Shown here: positions 45,908 through 55,069 of the stretch, in pieces
Numbering within the stretch: position 1 is the first letter of the stretch
Layout of the letters: each line of letters starts with the position of its first letter
DNA from: a bacterium
GTDB lineage: Bacteria; Desulfobacterota; Binatia; DP-6
Length of the DNA: 64,000 bases
Assembly: GCA_026129405.1 (NCBI GenBank)
Contig: JAHCID010000001.1
Location: 1,798,001-1,862,000 of the forward strand
Direction of reading: 5' to 3'
Notes under the pieces: generated by a model
Seen by the model: only the letters and a program-made list of their open reading frames with translations
Databases searched by the model: none
Told to the model about the DNA's origin: nothing
Translations under genes and position numbers: made by a program

Positions 45908-46168
45908 ATGCGACGAGGGGACATGGGCCGCACGCTGGGCGTGCTCGGCGCGGCGGGCGTGCTGCTGCTCGCGGGTGCCGGGACCGCGCGCGCGGCCGCG
46001 GAGCCGGGCTGCGGGCCGCGCGCGACGCTGCTGCGCATCGAGGAGAAGCTCTGCCCCGCCAACGACCGGCGGCCGGCGATCGTACGGCAGCGGGCGTGCT
46101 GCCTGAAGCCGGGCGGCCAGGTGCGCTGCGCGCACTTCCAGCACTGCCCGCGCAACTCGCCGTCCTGA
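45908..46168 (+). CDS. Small secreted Cys-rich protein, copy 1
   Basis: An 86-residue protein; ATG at 45908 follows ggaaggaggg. The signal peptide (LGVLGAAGVLLLAGAGTARA) is followed by a 57-residue mature domain with seven Cys: GCGPRATLLRIEEKLCPAND, RRPAIVRQRACCLKPGGQ, VRCAHFQHCPRNSPS. The Cys spacing and the RRPA, RACC and CP blocks recur in the next gene. It is upstream of the polysaccharide export operon. I recognise no family; disulphide-bonded extracytoplasmic role inferred. Confidence 0.78.
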   Translation: MRRGDMGRTLGVLGAAGVLLLAGAGTARAAAEPGCGPRATLLRIEEKLCPANDRRPAIVRQRACCLKPGGQVRCAHFQHCPRNSPS

Positions 46169-46197
46169 GCGGCGCCAACGGGGGAGGTTGTCGACGC

Positions 46198-46464
46198 ATG
46201 CGAATCACGACCGGAAGGGGAAGGACCGCGGCGCTGCTCGCCGCGGTCGTCGGCACGGTGCTCGTCGCGAGCGCGGCCGACGCCGCCAAGCTGCCGCGGC
46301 CGAAGTGCGGCGGACGCCAGGAGATGGTGCGCGTGGACGAGAAGGTCTGTCCGGCGACCAAGCGACGGCCGGCCGTCGTCATCCAGCGCGCCTGCTGCCA
46401 GAAGCCGAACGGCAAGATCCGCTGCAAGGCGTTCAAGAAGTGTCCGCGTCGCTCGCCGTCCTGA
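46198..46464 (+). CDS. Small secreted Cys-rich protein, copy 2
   Basis: An 88-residue paralogue of the preceding gene, 29 bp downstream; ATG at 46198 with gggggagg upstream. The signal peptide is TAALLAAVVGTVLVASAADA. The mature domain KCGGRQEMVRVDEKVCPATK, RRPAVVIQRACCQKPNGK, IRCKAFKKCPRRSPS aligns without gaps to copy 1. It is much more basic (many Lys) than copy 1. It ends 29 bp before the export lipoprotein gene, so it may share that transcript. Confidence 0.78.
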   Translation: MRITTGRGRTAALLAAVVGTVLVASAADAAKLPRPKCGGRQEMVRVDEKVCPATKRRPAVVIQRACCQKPNGKIRCKAFKKCPRRSPS

Positions 46465-46493
46465 CGGCGAGGTGACGGCGGGGGAGGGTGCGC

Positions 46494-47582
46494 ATGGGGA
46501 GGCGGTGGACCATTGCGGCGCGGGTCGTCCTGGGACTCGCGCTGGCGACCGGCTGCGGGGCGGGGCGCCCCGCGCCGGTCCCCACCGCGCCGCCGGCGAC
46601 GGCGGACGCGGGGCATCTCGACGCGGAGACGCGCGGCCGTCTCGCCGCGCTCGCCGCCGGCCGCACCGCGACGGGCGCGGCCGGCGGCTATCGCATCGGG
46701 CCGGACGATCTCCTCGACGTGCGCATCCCCGACCTGCTCGCAGGCTCGCCGCGCTCGGAGGGGGGGCGGCCGGGCCAGGCGCTCGCCGAGGCGCCGGTGA
46801 TGCAGCAGGGGTTCCGCGTCGGCGCGGACGGGCTCGTGCAGCTGCCGCTGCTCGGTCCCGTGCCGGCCGCGGGGCGCGCGCCGGCCGAGCTCGAAGCCGA
46901 GCTGCGCCATCTGCTGCGGGCGCGCGGGCTGCTGCGCGATCCGCAGCCGAGCGTGCTGGTCGCCGAGTATCGCAGCCGCGTGGTGTCGGTCGTCGGCGCC
47001 GTCGAGCGGCCCGGGCAGTACCCGCTGACCCGGCCCGACGCGACCCTCGCCGACGTGGTCTGGGCCGCGGGCGGCCCGGCGAAGGACGCCGGCCGCGTGC
47101 TCGAGCTGACCCCGGTCGGCCCGGACGGCGCGCCGGCCGAGACGCCGATCCGCATCGACCTCGACCTCGTGCACGCGGCGGCGCCCGAGGGCGTCGGGCT
47201 GGCGAATCCGCGCATGCGGCCGGGCGACGTCGTGCGCCTGCCGGCCGCGGGCAACGTGCACGTCGACGGCTGGGTCGACAAGCCCGGCAGCTACCCGGTG
47301 ACGCGCGGTCTCACCCTGCGCGGCGCGCTCGCCGCCGCCGGCGGCCGCATGTACCCCGCCGACTCGAGCGCGGTGCGCGTGCAGCGCACGACCGCGCCCG
47401 GACGCCAGGAGACGCTCGTCGTCGACATGAACGCGGTCGCCGCCGGCACCGCGCCCGACGTGCCGTTGCACGACGGCGACGTCGTGCAGGTGGAGCCGTC
47501 CGTCGTGCGGCTCGTGCCCTACGGCGTCTGGGAAGCGACCAAGACGCTGCTCCACGTCGGCGGGTCGATCCCGCTCTTCTGA
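46494..47582 (+). CDS. Polysaccharide export outer-membrane lipoprotein (Wza-like)
   Basis: A 362-residue protein; ATG at 46494, six bases after ggggagg (GTG at 46488 is the alternative). The signal peptide ends in a lipobox, LATGC, with Cys at about 21. The Poly_export domain is YRIGPDDLLDVRIPDL ... FRVGADGLVQLPLLGPVPAAGRAPAELEAEL. Two SLBB repeats follow (VSVVGAVERPGQYPL and VHVDGWVDKPGSYPV). It forms the outer-membrane channel for capsule or exopolysaccharide. First gene of the polysaccharide operon, 15 bp before the kinase gene. Confidence 0.9.
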   Translation: MGRRWTIAARVVLGLALATGCGAGRPAPVPTAPPATADAGHLDAETRGRLAALAAGRTATGAAGGYRIGPDDLLDVRIPDLLAGSPRSEGGRPGQALAEAPVMQQGFRVGADGLVQLPLLGPVPAAGRAPAELEAELRHLLRARGLLRDPQPSVLVAEYRSRVVSVVGAVERPGQYPLTRPDATLADVVWAAGGPAKDAGRVLELTPVGPDGAPAETPIRIDLDLVHAAAPEGVGLANPRMRPGDVVRLPAAGNVHVDGWVDKPGSYPVTRGLTLRGALAAAGGRMYPADSSAVRVQRTTAPGRQETLVVDMNAVAAGTAPDVPLHDGDVVQVEPSVVRLVPYGVWEATKTLLHVGGSIPLF

Positions 47583-47597
47583 CCCACGGGGAGACCC

Positions 47598-49913
47598 ATG
47601 CCCACCACGATGCCCACCGTCGCGGCGCCGCCGCCGGCGCCCGACGTCCTCGACGCCGAGTTCACCGACGCGCCGCCGCGCCATCTGCGCGACCACCTGC
47701 GCGTCCTCGTGAAGTATCGCTGGCTCGCCGGCACGCTGTGCGGGCTCGTGCTCGGCGCGACCGTGCTCTGGACGCTGGCGACGCCGCGCCAGTATGCGGC
47801 CACCGCCCGCCTCCAGGTGACGCGCGAGTCGCCGATCCAGCTGCGCCTCGCCGAGAACGTCCTCGACCTCGAAGGACAGGACCGCGCCGTCGGCGGCGGC
47901 TCGAGCTTCCTCGCGACGCAGGTCGCGGTGCTCCAGAGCCGCGACCTGGCCGAGCGCGTGCTGCGCACCTACGCCGCCGACGGCGAGGCCACCGCGGCGA
48001 CGCCGCTCGCCGACCGTCCGGGGCTGCTCGCCCTGGGCGGCCGCCTCCTCGCCGCGGTGCGACCGCGCGGCTGGGAGGAGGACGGCACGCCGGCGGGCGG
48101 CGACGCGGGCGCCGGCGGCGGCGAGCCGACGCCGGCGCAGCTCGACCGCTATCGCGACTGGCTGTCGGTGCGCGAGGTGCGGGGCACCGACCTCGTCGAG
48201 GTGCGCTTCACGACGCCGAGCGCGCGCCTGTCGGCGTTCCTCGCCGGCGCGCACGCGCAGGCCTACCTCGACGCCAACGAGGAGGTGCGCCTCGCCGCCA
48301 ACGCGACGGCGAAGGACTTCCTCGGGCGCCAGCTCGAGGAGGCGCGCGGGCGCGTCGAGCAGGCCGAGGCGGCGCTGTCGACGTTCGCCGCCGCGCATCC
48401 CGAGGTCGCGGTGAGCGAGGAGCACAAGCTCCTGCCGCAGCGGCTCGCCGAGCTCACCACCGGCGTCACCAAGGCGGAGCGCACGCGCGTCGGGCTCGAG
48501 AGCCGCTACGGCTTCCTCTCCGATCCGGCCGCCGATCCGCTCGCCTTCTTCCTCGACCGTGCCGGCGTGCAGAAGGTCCGCCTCGCCGAGCTCGAGGTGC
48601 GGGCCGAGGAGGCGGCGCTGGCGACGCGGCTCGGGCCGAACCATCCGCAGATCGTCGAGCTCGGACGGCACGCCGCCGCGCTCCAGCGCCAGCTGCGCGG
48701 CGAGGTCGAGCGCGAGGTGTCGGGCGTGCGCCAGCAGTGGGAGGCCGCGCGGCGCAAGGAGGCGGCGTTGCGCGCGGTCGTCACACACCAGGAGAGCGAC
48801 GCGATCGCGCTGCGCGAGCTGGGCGCGCGCTACGAGCTGCTGCGCCGCGACGCCGACACCGCGCACGCGCTGCACCGCTCGCTCCTCATGCAGCAGCTCG
48901 AGACCGGCGTGCACTCGGAGCTCGCGGCGTCGAACGTGCGCATCGTCGAGCGCCCCGAGGTGCCGATGGCGCCGAGCAGCCCGAACGTGCCGCTGGCGCT
49001 CGCCCTCGGGCTCGCCGGCGGCGTCGTCGTCGCGGTGGGCGCCGCGTTTGCGTGCGAGTACTTCGACTCGAGCCTGAAGAGCGGAGCCGAGGTCTCCGAG
49101 GCGCTGGCGCTGGCGCCGCTGGCGACGATCCCGAACTTCGCGGCCGCGCGCCGCTCGGCGTCGGCCGCGGGGCTGTCGGCACGTGCCGGCGGCGGCCTGC
49201 TGCCGGCGCCGGACGGGCCCGGGCCGGAGCTCGTCGTCGTGCACGAGCCGGCGTCGGTCGTCGCCGAGGCGTTCCGTGCGCTGCGCACCGCGGTGCTCTT
49301 CTCGGCCGCGGCCGAGACGCCGCGCGTGCTCCTCGTGACCAGCGCCGGCGCCGGCGAGGGCAAGACGGTGTCGAGCCTGAACCTCGCCACCACGCTGGCG
49401 GACGCCGGCGCGCGCGTCTGCGTCGTCGACGTCGATCTGCGGCGCCCGGCGTGCCATCGCGCGCTGCGCCTCACCAACGAGCGCGGCCTCTCGACCGTGC
49501 TCTCGGGCCAGGCGGGGCTCGAGGACGTGCTGCGCACGCTCCCGTCGCCGCGGCTCGACGTCCTCACCGCGGGGCCGACGCCGCCGAACCCGGCGGAGAT
49601 GGTCGGCAGCGCGCGCATGCGCGCGCTCCTCCAGACGCTGCGCGAGCGCTACGACTTCGTCGTTCTCGACTCGCCGCCGACGCTGCCGGTCACCGACTCG
49701 GTGATCCTCGCCCGCGACGCCGACGGCGTCGTGCTGGTCGTGAAGGGGCACGACACGCCGCGCGAGCTGGCGCGCCGCGCGCGCGATCTCCTCGCCGCGT
49801 CGGGCGCGCACCTCCTCGGCGCCGTCGTCAACAACGTCGACCTCGGCTGGGGCGAGCTCGGCTACTACCAGCGCTACTACGGCTACCACCGCGTCGAAGA
49901 GGTGGCGGCATGA
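47598..49913 (+). CDS. Chain-length determinant / BY-type tyrosine kinase
   Basis: A 771-residue Wzc-like protein. The N-terminal Wzz region has a membrane helix (WLAGTLCGLVLGATVLWTLA) and a second near residue 470 (VPLALALGLAGGVVVAVGAAFACEY), flanking a long periplasmic coiled coil. The cytoplasmic kinase has Walker A SAGAGEGKTVSS (about 580), Walker A' CVVDVDLRRPACH and Walker B FVVLDSPPTLPVTD. The C-terminus carries a Tyr cluster (LGYYQRYYGYHRVEE), five Tyr for trans-autophosphorylation. It controls polymer length and export with the Wza-like lipoprotein. Confidence 0.92.
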   Translation: MPTTMPTVAAPPPAPDVLDAEFTDAPPRHLRDHLRVLVKYRWLAGTLCGLVLGATVLWTLATPRQYAATARLQVTRESPIQLRLAENVLDLEGQDRAVGGGSSFLATQVAVLQSRDLAERVLRTYAADGEATAATPLADRPGLLALGGRLLAAVRPRGWEEDGTPAGGDAGAGGGEPTPAQLDRYRDWLSVREVRGTDLVEVRFTTPSARLSAFLAGAHAQAYLDANEEVRLAANATAKDFLGRQLEEARGRVEQAEAALSTFAAAHPEVAVSEEHKLLPQRLAELTTGVTKAERTRVGLESRYGFLSDPAADPLAFFLDRAGVQKVRLAELEVRAEEAALATRLGPNHPQIVELGRHAAALQRQLRGEVEREVSGVRQQWEAARRKEAALRAVVTHQESDAIALRELGARYELLRRDADTAHALHRSLLMQQLETGVHSELAASNVRIVERPEVPMAPSSPNVPLALALGLAGGVVVAVGAAFACEYFDSSLKSGAEVSEALALAPLATIPNFAAARRSASAAGLSARAGGGLLPAPDGPGPELVVVHEPASVVAEAFRALRTAVLFSAAAETPRVLLVTSAGAGEGKTVSSLNLATTLADAGARVCVVDVDLRRPACHRALRLTNERGLSTVLSGQAGLEDVLRTLPSPRLDVLTAGPTPPNPAEMVGSARMRALLQTLRERYDFVVLDSPPTLPVTDSVILARDADGVVLVVKGHDTPRELARRARDLLAASGAHLLGAVVNNVDLGWGELGYYQRYYGYHRVEEVAA

Positions 49914-52519
49914 GCGACGTCCTCGATCGGCGCGTCGCCGGCGTCCTCGCCGCCCTCGTGCTCCTCCTGCCGCTCGGCCTGGGCGGCCGGGCGGCGTGGG
50001 CGGTGGCGGTCGCGGACGTCGTCGTGCTGGGGCTCCTGGCGGCGACGCTGCGCGAGCGTCGCCGGCGCGCGCCGGCCGACGACGCGCCGGGGTCGGCTGG
50101 CTCGCGGCCTTCGCCGGGCTCGCGCTCGTGACCACGGTGCCGGTGCCGCCGGCGGTGCTGCACGCGCTGGCGCCGGCGACCGCCGATCTCGTCGCGGCGG
50201 TGCTGCCCGGGTGGCCCGAGGGCGGGCCGTGGAGCCGATGGCGCCCGCTCGCCCTCGACCCGTGGGCGGTGCGCGACGAGATGGCGCGCCTCGCGATCGG
50301 GCTCGGCACGTTCGCGGTGCTCGTCGGCTGGCCGTGGCGCGACGGCGGCGCGGGTCGTCGCGAGGCCGCGCGCAGGCTCCTCGTCGCGTTGCTCGCCGGC
50401 GGCGTGGCGATGGCGCTCCTCGGCCTCGCGGCGCACGTCCTCGGCAACGGCCACGTGCTGTGGCTCAGCGACGAGCTCGCGCAGGAAGGCCGTGCCTCGG
50501 GCCCGTTCGTCAACCCGAACCACTTCGCGACCTGGCTCGAAGCGGTGATTCCGCTCGGGCTCGCCCTCCTCGCGGTGACGACGCTGCGGGCCGCCGAGGG
50601 CGTACGCCGCGCGGCGCGCACCGCGCGGGCGCTCGGCGTGCGGCCGCGCCAGGCGTGGGCGCAGGCGCTCATCGCCCAGCAGCAGCGCCTGCTCGTGCCG
50701 CTGGCGGTGCTCGCCGGCCTCGTGATCGCGCTCGCCGCCCATGCGGCGAGCGGCTCGCGCGGCGGCACGGCAGCGCTCTTCGCGGGGCTCGGCGTCACGG
50801 CGGCCGGGTTGCTGGCCGGCGCGGTGCACGGGCCCCGCTGGCTGCGGCGCGCGCTGCCGCTCGTCGCCGCGTGCGGCCTCGTCGTCGCGAGCGTCGGCAC
50901 GCTCGCGCTGTGGGACGCGAGCCTCGCCGACGGCGGCGCCGAGGCGACGGCGGCCGCCGATCCCGGGCTCGCGAGCCGGCTCGAGGTGATGGCCGCAGGG
51001 GCGGCGCTGGTGCGCGACCACTGGCGCGTCGGCACCGGGCTCGGCACCTGGCTGCACGCGTTCCGGCCGTACCAGGCGCCGCCGGTCGACGGCGGCATCT
51101 GGGACCGCGCGCACGACGACTACCTCGAGCTTGCCGCCGAGACCGGCGTCGTCGGCCTCGTCCTCGTGCTCGGGTTCGTCGTCGCGCTGGCGCTCGCCGC
51201 GCGCCGGACCGCGCCGCCCGAGGCCGCCGCCGACGGCTTCCACGCGCCCGGGTTCGAAGCCTCGGACTGGCGGCGCGCCCTCGAGGCGACCGGTCCGCTG
51301 CGCTGGGGCCTCCTCGGCGGCGTGGTCGCGCTCGCCGTGCACGCGACCGTCGACTTCGGGCTGCGGCTGCCCGGCAACCTCGCGCGCTCGCCGCGGCCGT
51401 CGCGGTCTGCTGGTGCTGACCGCGCGGCCGCGCGCCGGACGGGCCGGCGGCGGCAGCGGCGGCGCTGCCGCGCCTTTCGTCGCCGTGGCGGCGACGCTGC
51501 TGCCGCGCGCCGTCGACACGGCGGGGACCCTCGCAGGCTTCGCGCCGCGCGATCCGCGTGCCGCCATGGCCGCCGCCGATCTGCGCTGGGCGGAGGACGA
51601 CGACGCGGCCGGAGCGCTGGCGCTCGTCGAGGGGGCGCTCGACGCCGCGCCCGCCGACCGCGAGGTGCACGAGCTGCACGCGAGCGTGCTCGACGACGGT
51701 CCGGCCGGCGAGGCGGCCTTGCGGCGCGCGCTCGTCCTCGATCCCTGGTCGATCGAGCTGCGCGACCGGCTGGCGCTCGCGCTGTGGACGCGCGGCGACG
51801 CCGCCGCGGCCGCGGCCGAGCTCGAGGAGTCCGTACGCCGCGCGCCGGCGCTGGTGTCGCACGGCTATCTCGCCGAGGACGTGGCCGACGACGGCGGTGC
51901 CGGCGCCGCGCGCGTCTTGCGCGTGCTCGCCGAGGGCGACGGTCTCGCGGTGCGCCTGCGGTTGCCGCGCCGCTGGCCGTCAGATCGCGGCCTGCCGCCG
52001 CGCGCGACGCGACCTGCCCGGCGCGGAGCTTCGCCGTGGTCGACGACCTCGCCACCGTGCTCGAAGCGCGCGGCACGCCAGGCGAGCCGCGGCGGTGCTG
52101 TACGCGGCGGCGAAACGTGGCTCGCCGCTGGCGGGCCGCGGCTGGCGCGGGCCGCGCGCGGCTACCTCGCGGCCGGCGACGTCGCCGGGGCCGGAGGCGG
52201 CGCTGCTCGCTGCCGTCGTGCGCACGCCCGAGCGCGGCGAGCTCCTATCGCCAGCTCGCGGTCGACGTTACGCCGCGCGTGGCGACTTCGCGACCGCGGC
52301 CCAGGTGCTGGAGGCGGCCGAGCGTCATGCCGCCGACCTGACGCCGGTGTGGCGCGCGACGACCGAGGTGCTGAGCCGGCGCGAGGCGGCATGGAGCGCG
52401 CGCTTCGCCGGCGAGGCATGGCGACCACCCCGCCGGACGCCGCGGCGACGGTGGCGCCGGACGCCGCGACCGCGCCGCGCCACCCGCGCGACGATCGCCT
52501 CGCCGAGGTCCTGCGGTGA
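49910..52519 (+). pseudogene. O-antigen ligase/polymerase-like membrane protein with TPR-type tail, frameshifted
   Basis: Starts ATG 49910, overlapping the kinase stop (ATGA). MSDVLDRRVAGVLAALVLLLPLGL opens the first frame, which breaks at about 50085-50092 beside a gggg run. The main segment, about 50090-51380 in the next frame, holds the Wzy_C/O-antigen-ligase core: SGPFVNPNHFATWLEA, SRGGTAALFAGLGV, GTGLGTWLHAFRPYQ, WDRAHDDYLELAAETG. Two more shifts occur at about 51385-51410. A tail with TPR-like helices runs to about 51960 (ALALVEGALDAAPADREVHEL), then further shifts (RYAARGDFATAAQVLEAAERHA) before the stop at 52517-52519. Expected role: polymerising or ligating the glycan at the inner membrane. 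Probably intact in the living cell, with consensus errors here. Confidence 0.75.
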
Positions 52520-53751
52520 GCGCCCCCGTCCGCCTGCTCGTCGTCTCCGAGACGCGCTTCGTGCGCGCGGCCGACGGCCGCGTGTGGGCGCCGGGCGGCG
52601 TCGACGGCTACGCCTTCTGGCAGCGCTATCTCGACGCGTTCGACGCCGTCGCGGTGGCGGCGCGGACCGGCCCGGGGGTGCCGGGCCGGCGGCGACGCCC
52701 GTCGACGGGCCGGGCGTGCGGGTCGCGGCGTTGCCGCCGTATCGCGGCGCGCTCGGCTTCTGGCGCGCGCCGCGCCCTGCGCCACGGCTCGCTGCGGCCG
52801 TCGGCGACGTCGACCCGTGCGTGCGCGCGCGCGGTCCGCTCGCCGACTCGCGGCGGGGCTCGCGGTGGGCGGCCGCTCGGCGTCGAGGTCGTCGGCGATC
52901 CAGGGACGCGCTCGCGCCCGGCACCGTGCGCAGCGCGGTGCGGCCGCTCGCCCGCCGCCTGCTCGCCCGCCGCCTGCGGGCGCTCTGCGCGCGCCACGGT
53001 CGCCGCCACGTCAGCGGCGGCACGCTCCGGCGCGCTACCCGAGCCCGGCTGGTCGACGGTGTACTCGTCGATCGACCTCGACGACCGCCGCCTTCGCGCC
53101 GGACGCCGCCCTGCGCCGCCGCAGCGCCCTGCGCGGCGGCGGGGCGCGGCACCGCCGCCGCGCCCTGGGCGCTCGCCTTCGTGGGCACCCTCAGCCAGCG
53201 CTACAGGCTCGACGTCCTGCTCGCCGCGCTCGCGCGGCTGCGGGTGCGCGGCTGGCACGCGACCCTCGACGCGTCGGCGACGGGCGCCACCGCGCCGAGC
53301 TGGCGGCGCAGGCGCGCGCGCTCGGCGTCCCCGTGCGCTTCCATGGTCAGGTCGCGGCCGGCACGGGCGTGCGCGCGCTCCTCGACGCCGCCGACGCGTT
53401 CGTGCTGCCGTCGCGCTGTGAGGGGCTGCCGCGCGTGCTCATCGAGGCGATGGCGCGCGGGCTGCCCTGCGTCGCGACGCGCATCGGCGGCACGCCCGAG
53501 CTGCTCGACGCCGACGACCTCGTCCCGCCTGGCGACGTGCCGGCGCTCGCGACCGGATTGCGCCGCACGCTCGGCCGCGATCCGCTCGCGCTCGCACGGC
53601 TGGTGCGCACGCACCGCGAGCGGGCGCGGGCGTATCATCGCGACGCGCTCGGCCCACGGCGGCGCGCCTGCTACGCGCGCCTGCGGGCGGCGGCGGCGGT
53701 GCGCGGCGGCGCGCTCCGCTGCGGGTCGCGTCGCGCGAGGTGCCGGCGTGA
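52516..53751 (+). pseudogene. Group 4-type glycosyltransferase, frameshifted
   Basis: GTG at 52516 overlaps the previous stop. The first frame reads MSAPVRLLVVSETRFVRAADGRVWAPGGVDGYAFWQRYLDAF split by a shift near 52675 (ggggg run). Mid parts lie in other frames (VRVAALPPYRGALGFWRAPR; LAFVGTLSQRYRLDVLLAALARLRVRGW). The C-terminal donor-binding domain at about 53290-53600 is clear: AQARALGVPVRFHGQVAAG, AFVLPSRCEGLPRVLIEAMARGLPCVATRIGGTPELL. The end returns to the first frame (LRVASREVPA, stop 53749-53751). Probably a retaining GT-B enzyme of the polysaccharide pathway; at least four indels. Confidence 0.72.
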
Positions 53752-55069
53752 GCCGCGCGGCCCTCGGCAGCATGGGGCTGCGGCGCCCGACCCTCGACGA
53801 GGGGACGTCGCAGGCCCCCGGCGCGGCCGCCGCCGGCGCGCGCGTCGCCGCGGCCCGCACGCTCGCCGGGCGGGTCGCCGCGCACGCGCGGTGGACCGTC
53901 GGCGCCAGCGCCTTCTACGTCGCCTGCCAGGCGCTCGTGCTGGTCGTGGTGGCGCGGCTCGGGTCGCCGCGGCTGGTCGGCGAGCTGGCGATGGCGCTCG
54001 CGGTCGCGGCCCCGATCCAGCTGCTCGTGAGCCTCCAGCTGCGCTCGGCGCAGGCGACCGACGTGGCCGGGGAGTGGGATTTCGCCGACTACCTCGTCGT
54101 GCGCGGGGCGGGGACCGTGATCCTCGTGGTGGCGACGCTCGTCGTCGCCGAGGCCATCGGCCTCCCGCGCGGCGTGGCCGCGGCGGTGGCGGCGATGAAG
54201 GGCGCCGAGGGGCTGTCCGACGTCGTCTACGGCCGGCTGCAGCGCGAGGAACGCTTCGACGTGGTCGGCCGCTCGCAGATCGTGCGCGGCGTCCTCGCGG
54301 TGGCGGGCGTGGCCGCCGGGCTGTGGCTCGGGCTCGGGCTCGCGGGCGGCGTCGGGCTCGTCGCCGCCGCCTGGCTCGCCGTCTTCTGGGCGCGCGACCG
54401 CGGCGCTGCCCGCGGCGACGGCGGCCGCGCGCCGCGGCGGCGAGTCTGGCGCGGCGGCGCGCGCTGGTCCGCGTCAGCCTTCGGCTCGCGGCCTGCGCCG
54501 GCAGCGTCGCCGCCGGCGTGCCGCGCTACGTCCTCTACGGCTTCGCCGACGCGGAGACCGTCGGCTACTACGCGGCGCTCGCGTACGTCGTCGTCCTGGG
54601 GGCGCTGTTCGCGTCGGCGCTCGGGCAGGCGATCTGCCCGCTGCTCGCGCGCAGCTGGCGTGACGCGCGCCGGCGCTTCGTCGCCGTCACCGCGGCGACG
54701 GCGACCGGCGTCGCCGCGGCGTCCGGCACAGCGGTGCTGCTCGCCGCGCACGACGGCGCGGCGCTGCTGTCGCTCCTCTACGGCGACGCCTACGCCGCCC
54801 ACGCGCCCGCGTTCACCTGGCTCGTCGTCGCCGGGGGCCTCGGCGCGGTGGCGTCGCTCCTCAACTATGCCCTCACGGCCACGCGCCGCTTCTCGCGCGT
54901 CCTCGTCGTGCAGCTGGCCGCGGGGGCGGCGATGCTGCTGGCGGGCCTCGTGCGCATCCCGGCGGGCGGGCTCCTCGGCGCCGCCCAGGCGACCGCCTGC
55001 GGCAGCGCCGTCGGCCTCGCGGTCCTCGTCGTGGCGCTCGCCGGCACGCTCGGGAGCCGCGATGCCTGA
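53748..55069 (+). pseudogene. Polysaccharide flippase (Wzx-like), one frameshift
   Basis: GTG at 53748 overlaps the preceding stop; ATG at 53772 (MGLRRPTLDEGTSQ) is an alternative. The first half is hydrophobic with an MVF-type start: ARWTVGASAFYVACQALVLVVVARLG, AMALAVAAPIQLLVSLQLRSAQATDV. The frame changes at about 54420-54475. The second half, GVPRYVLYGFADAETVGYYAALAYVVVLGALFASALGQ and ...FTWLVVAGGLGAVASLLNYALTATRRF, continues to the stop at 55067-55069. Together about 12 helices, matching lipid-linked oligosaccharide flippases. It overlaps the polymerase start by eight bases. Confidence 0.76.
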
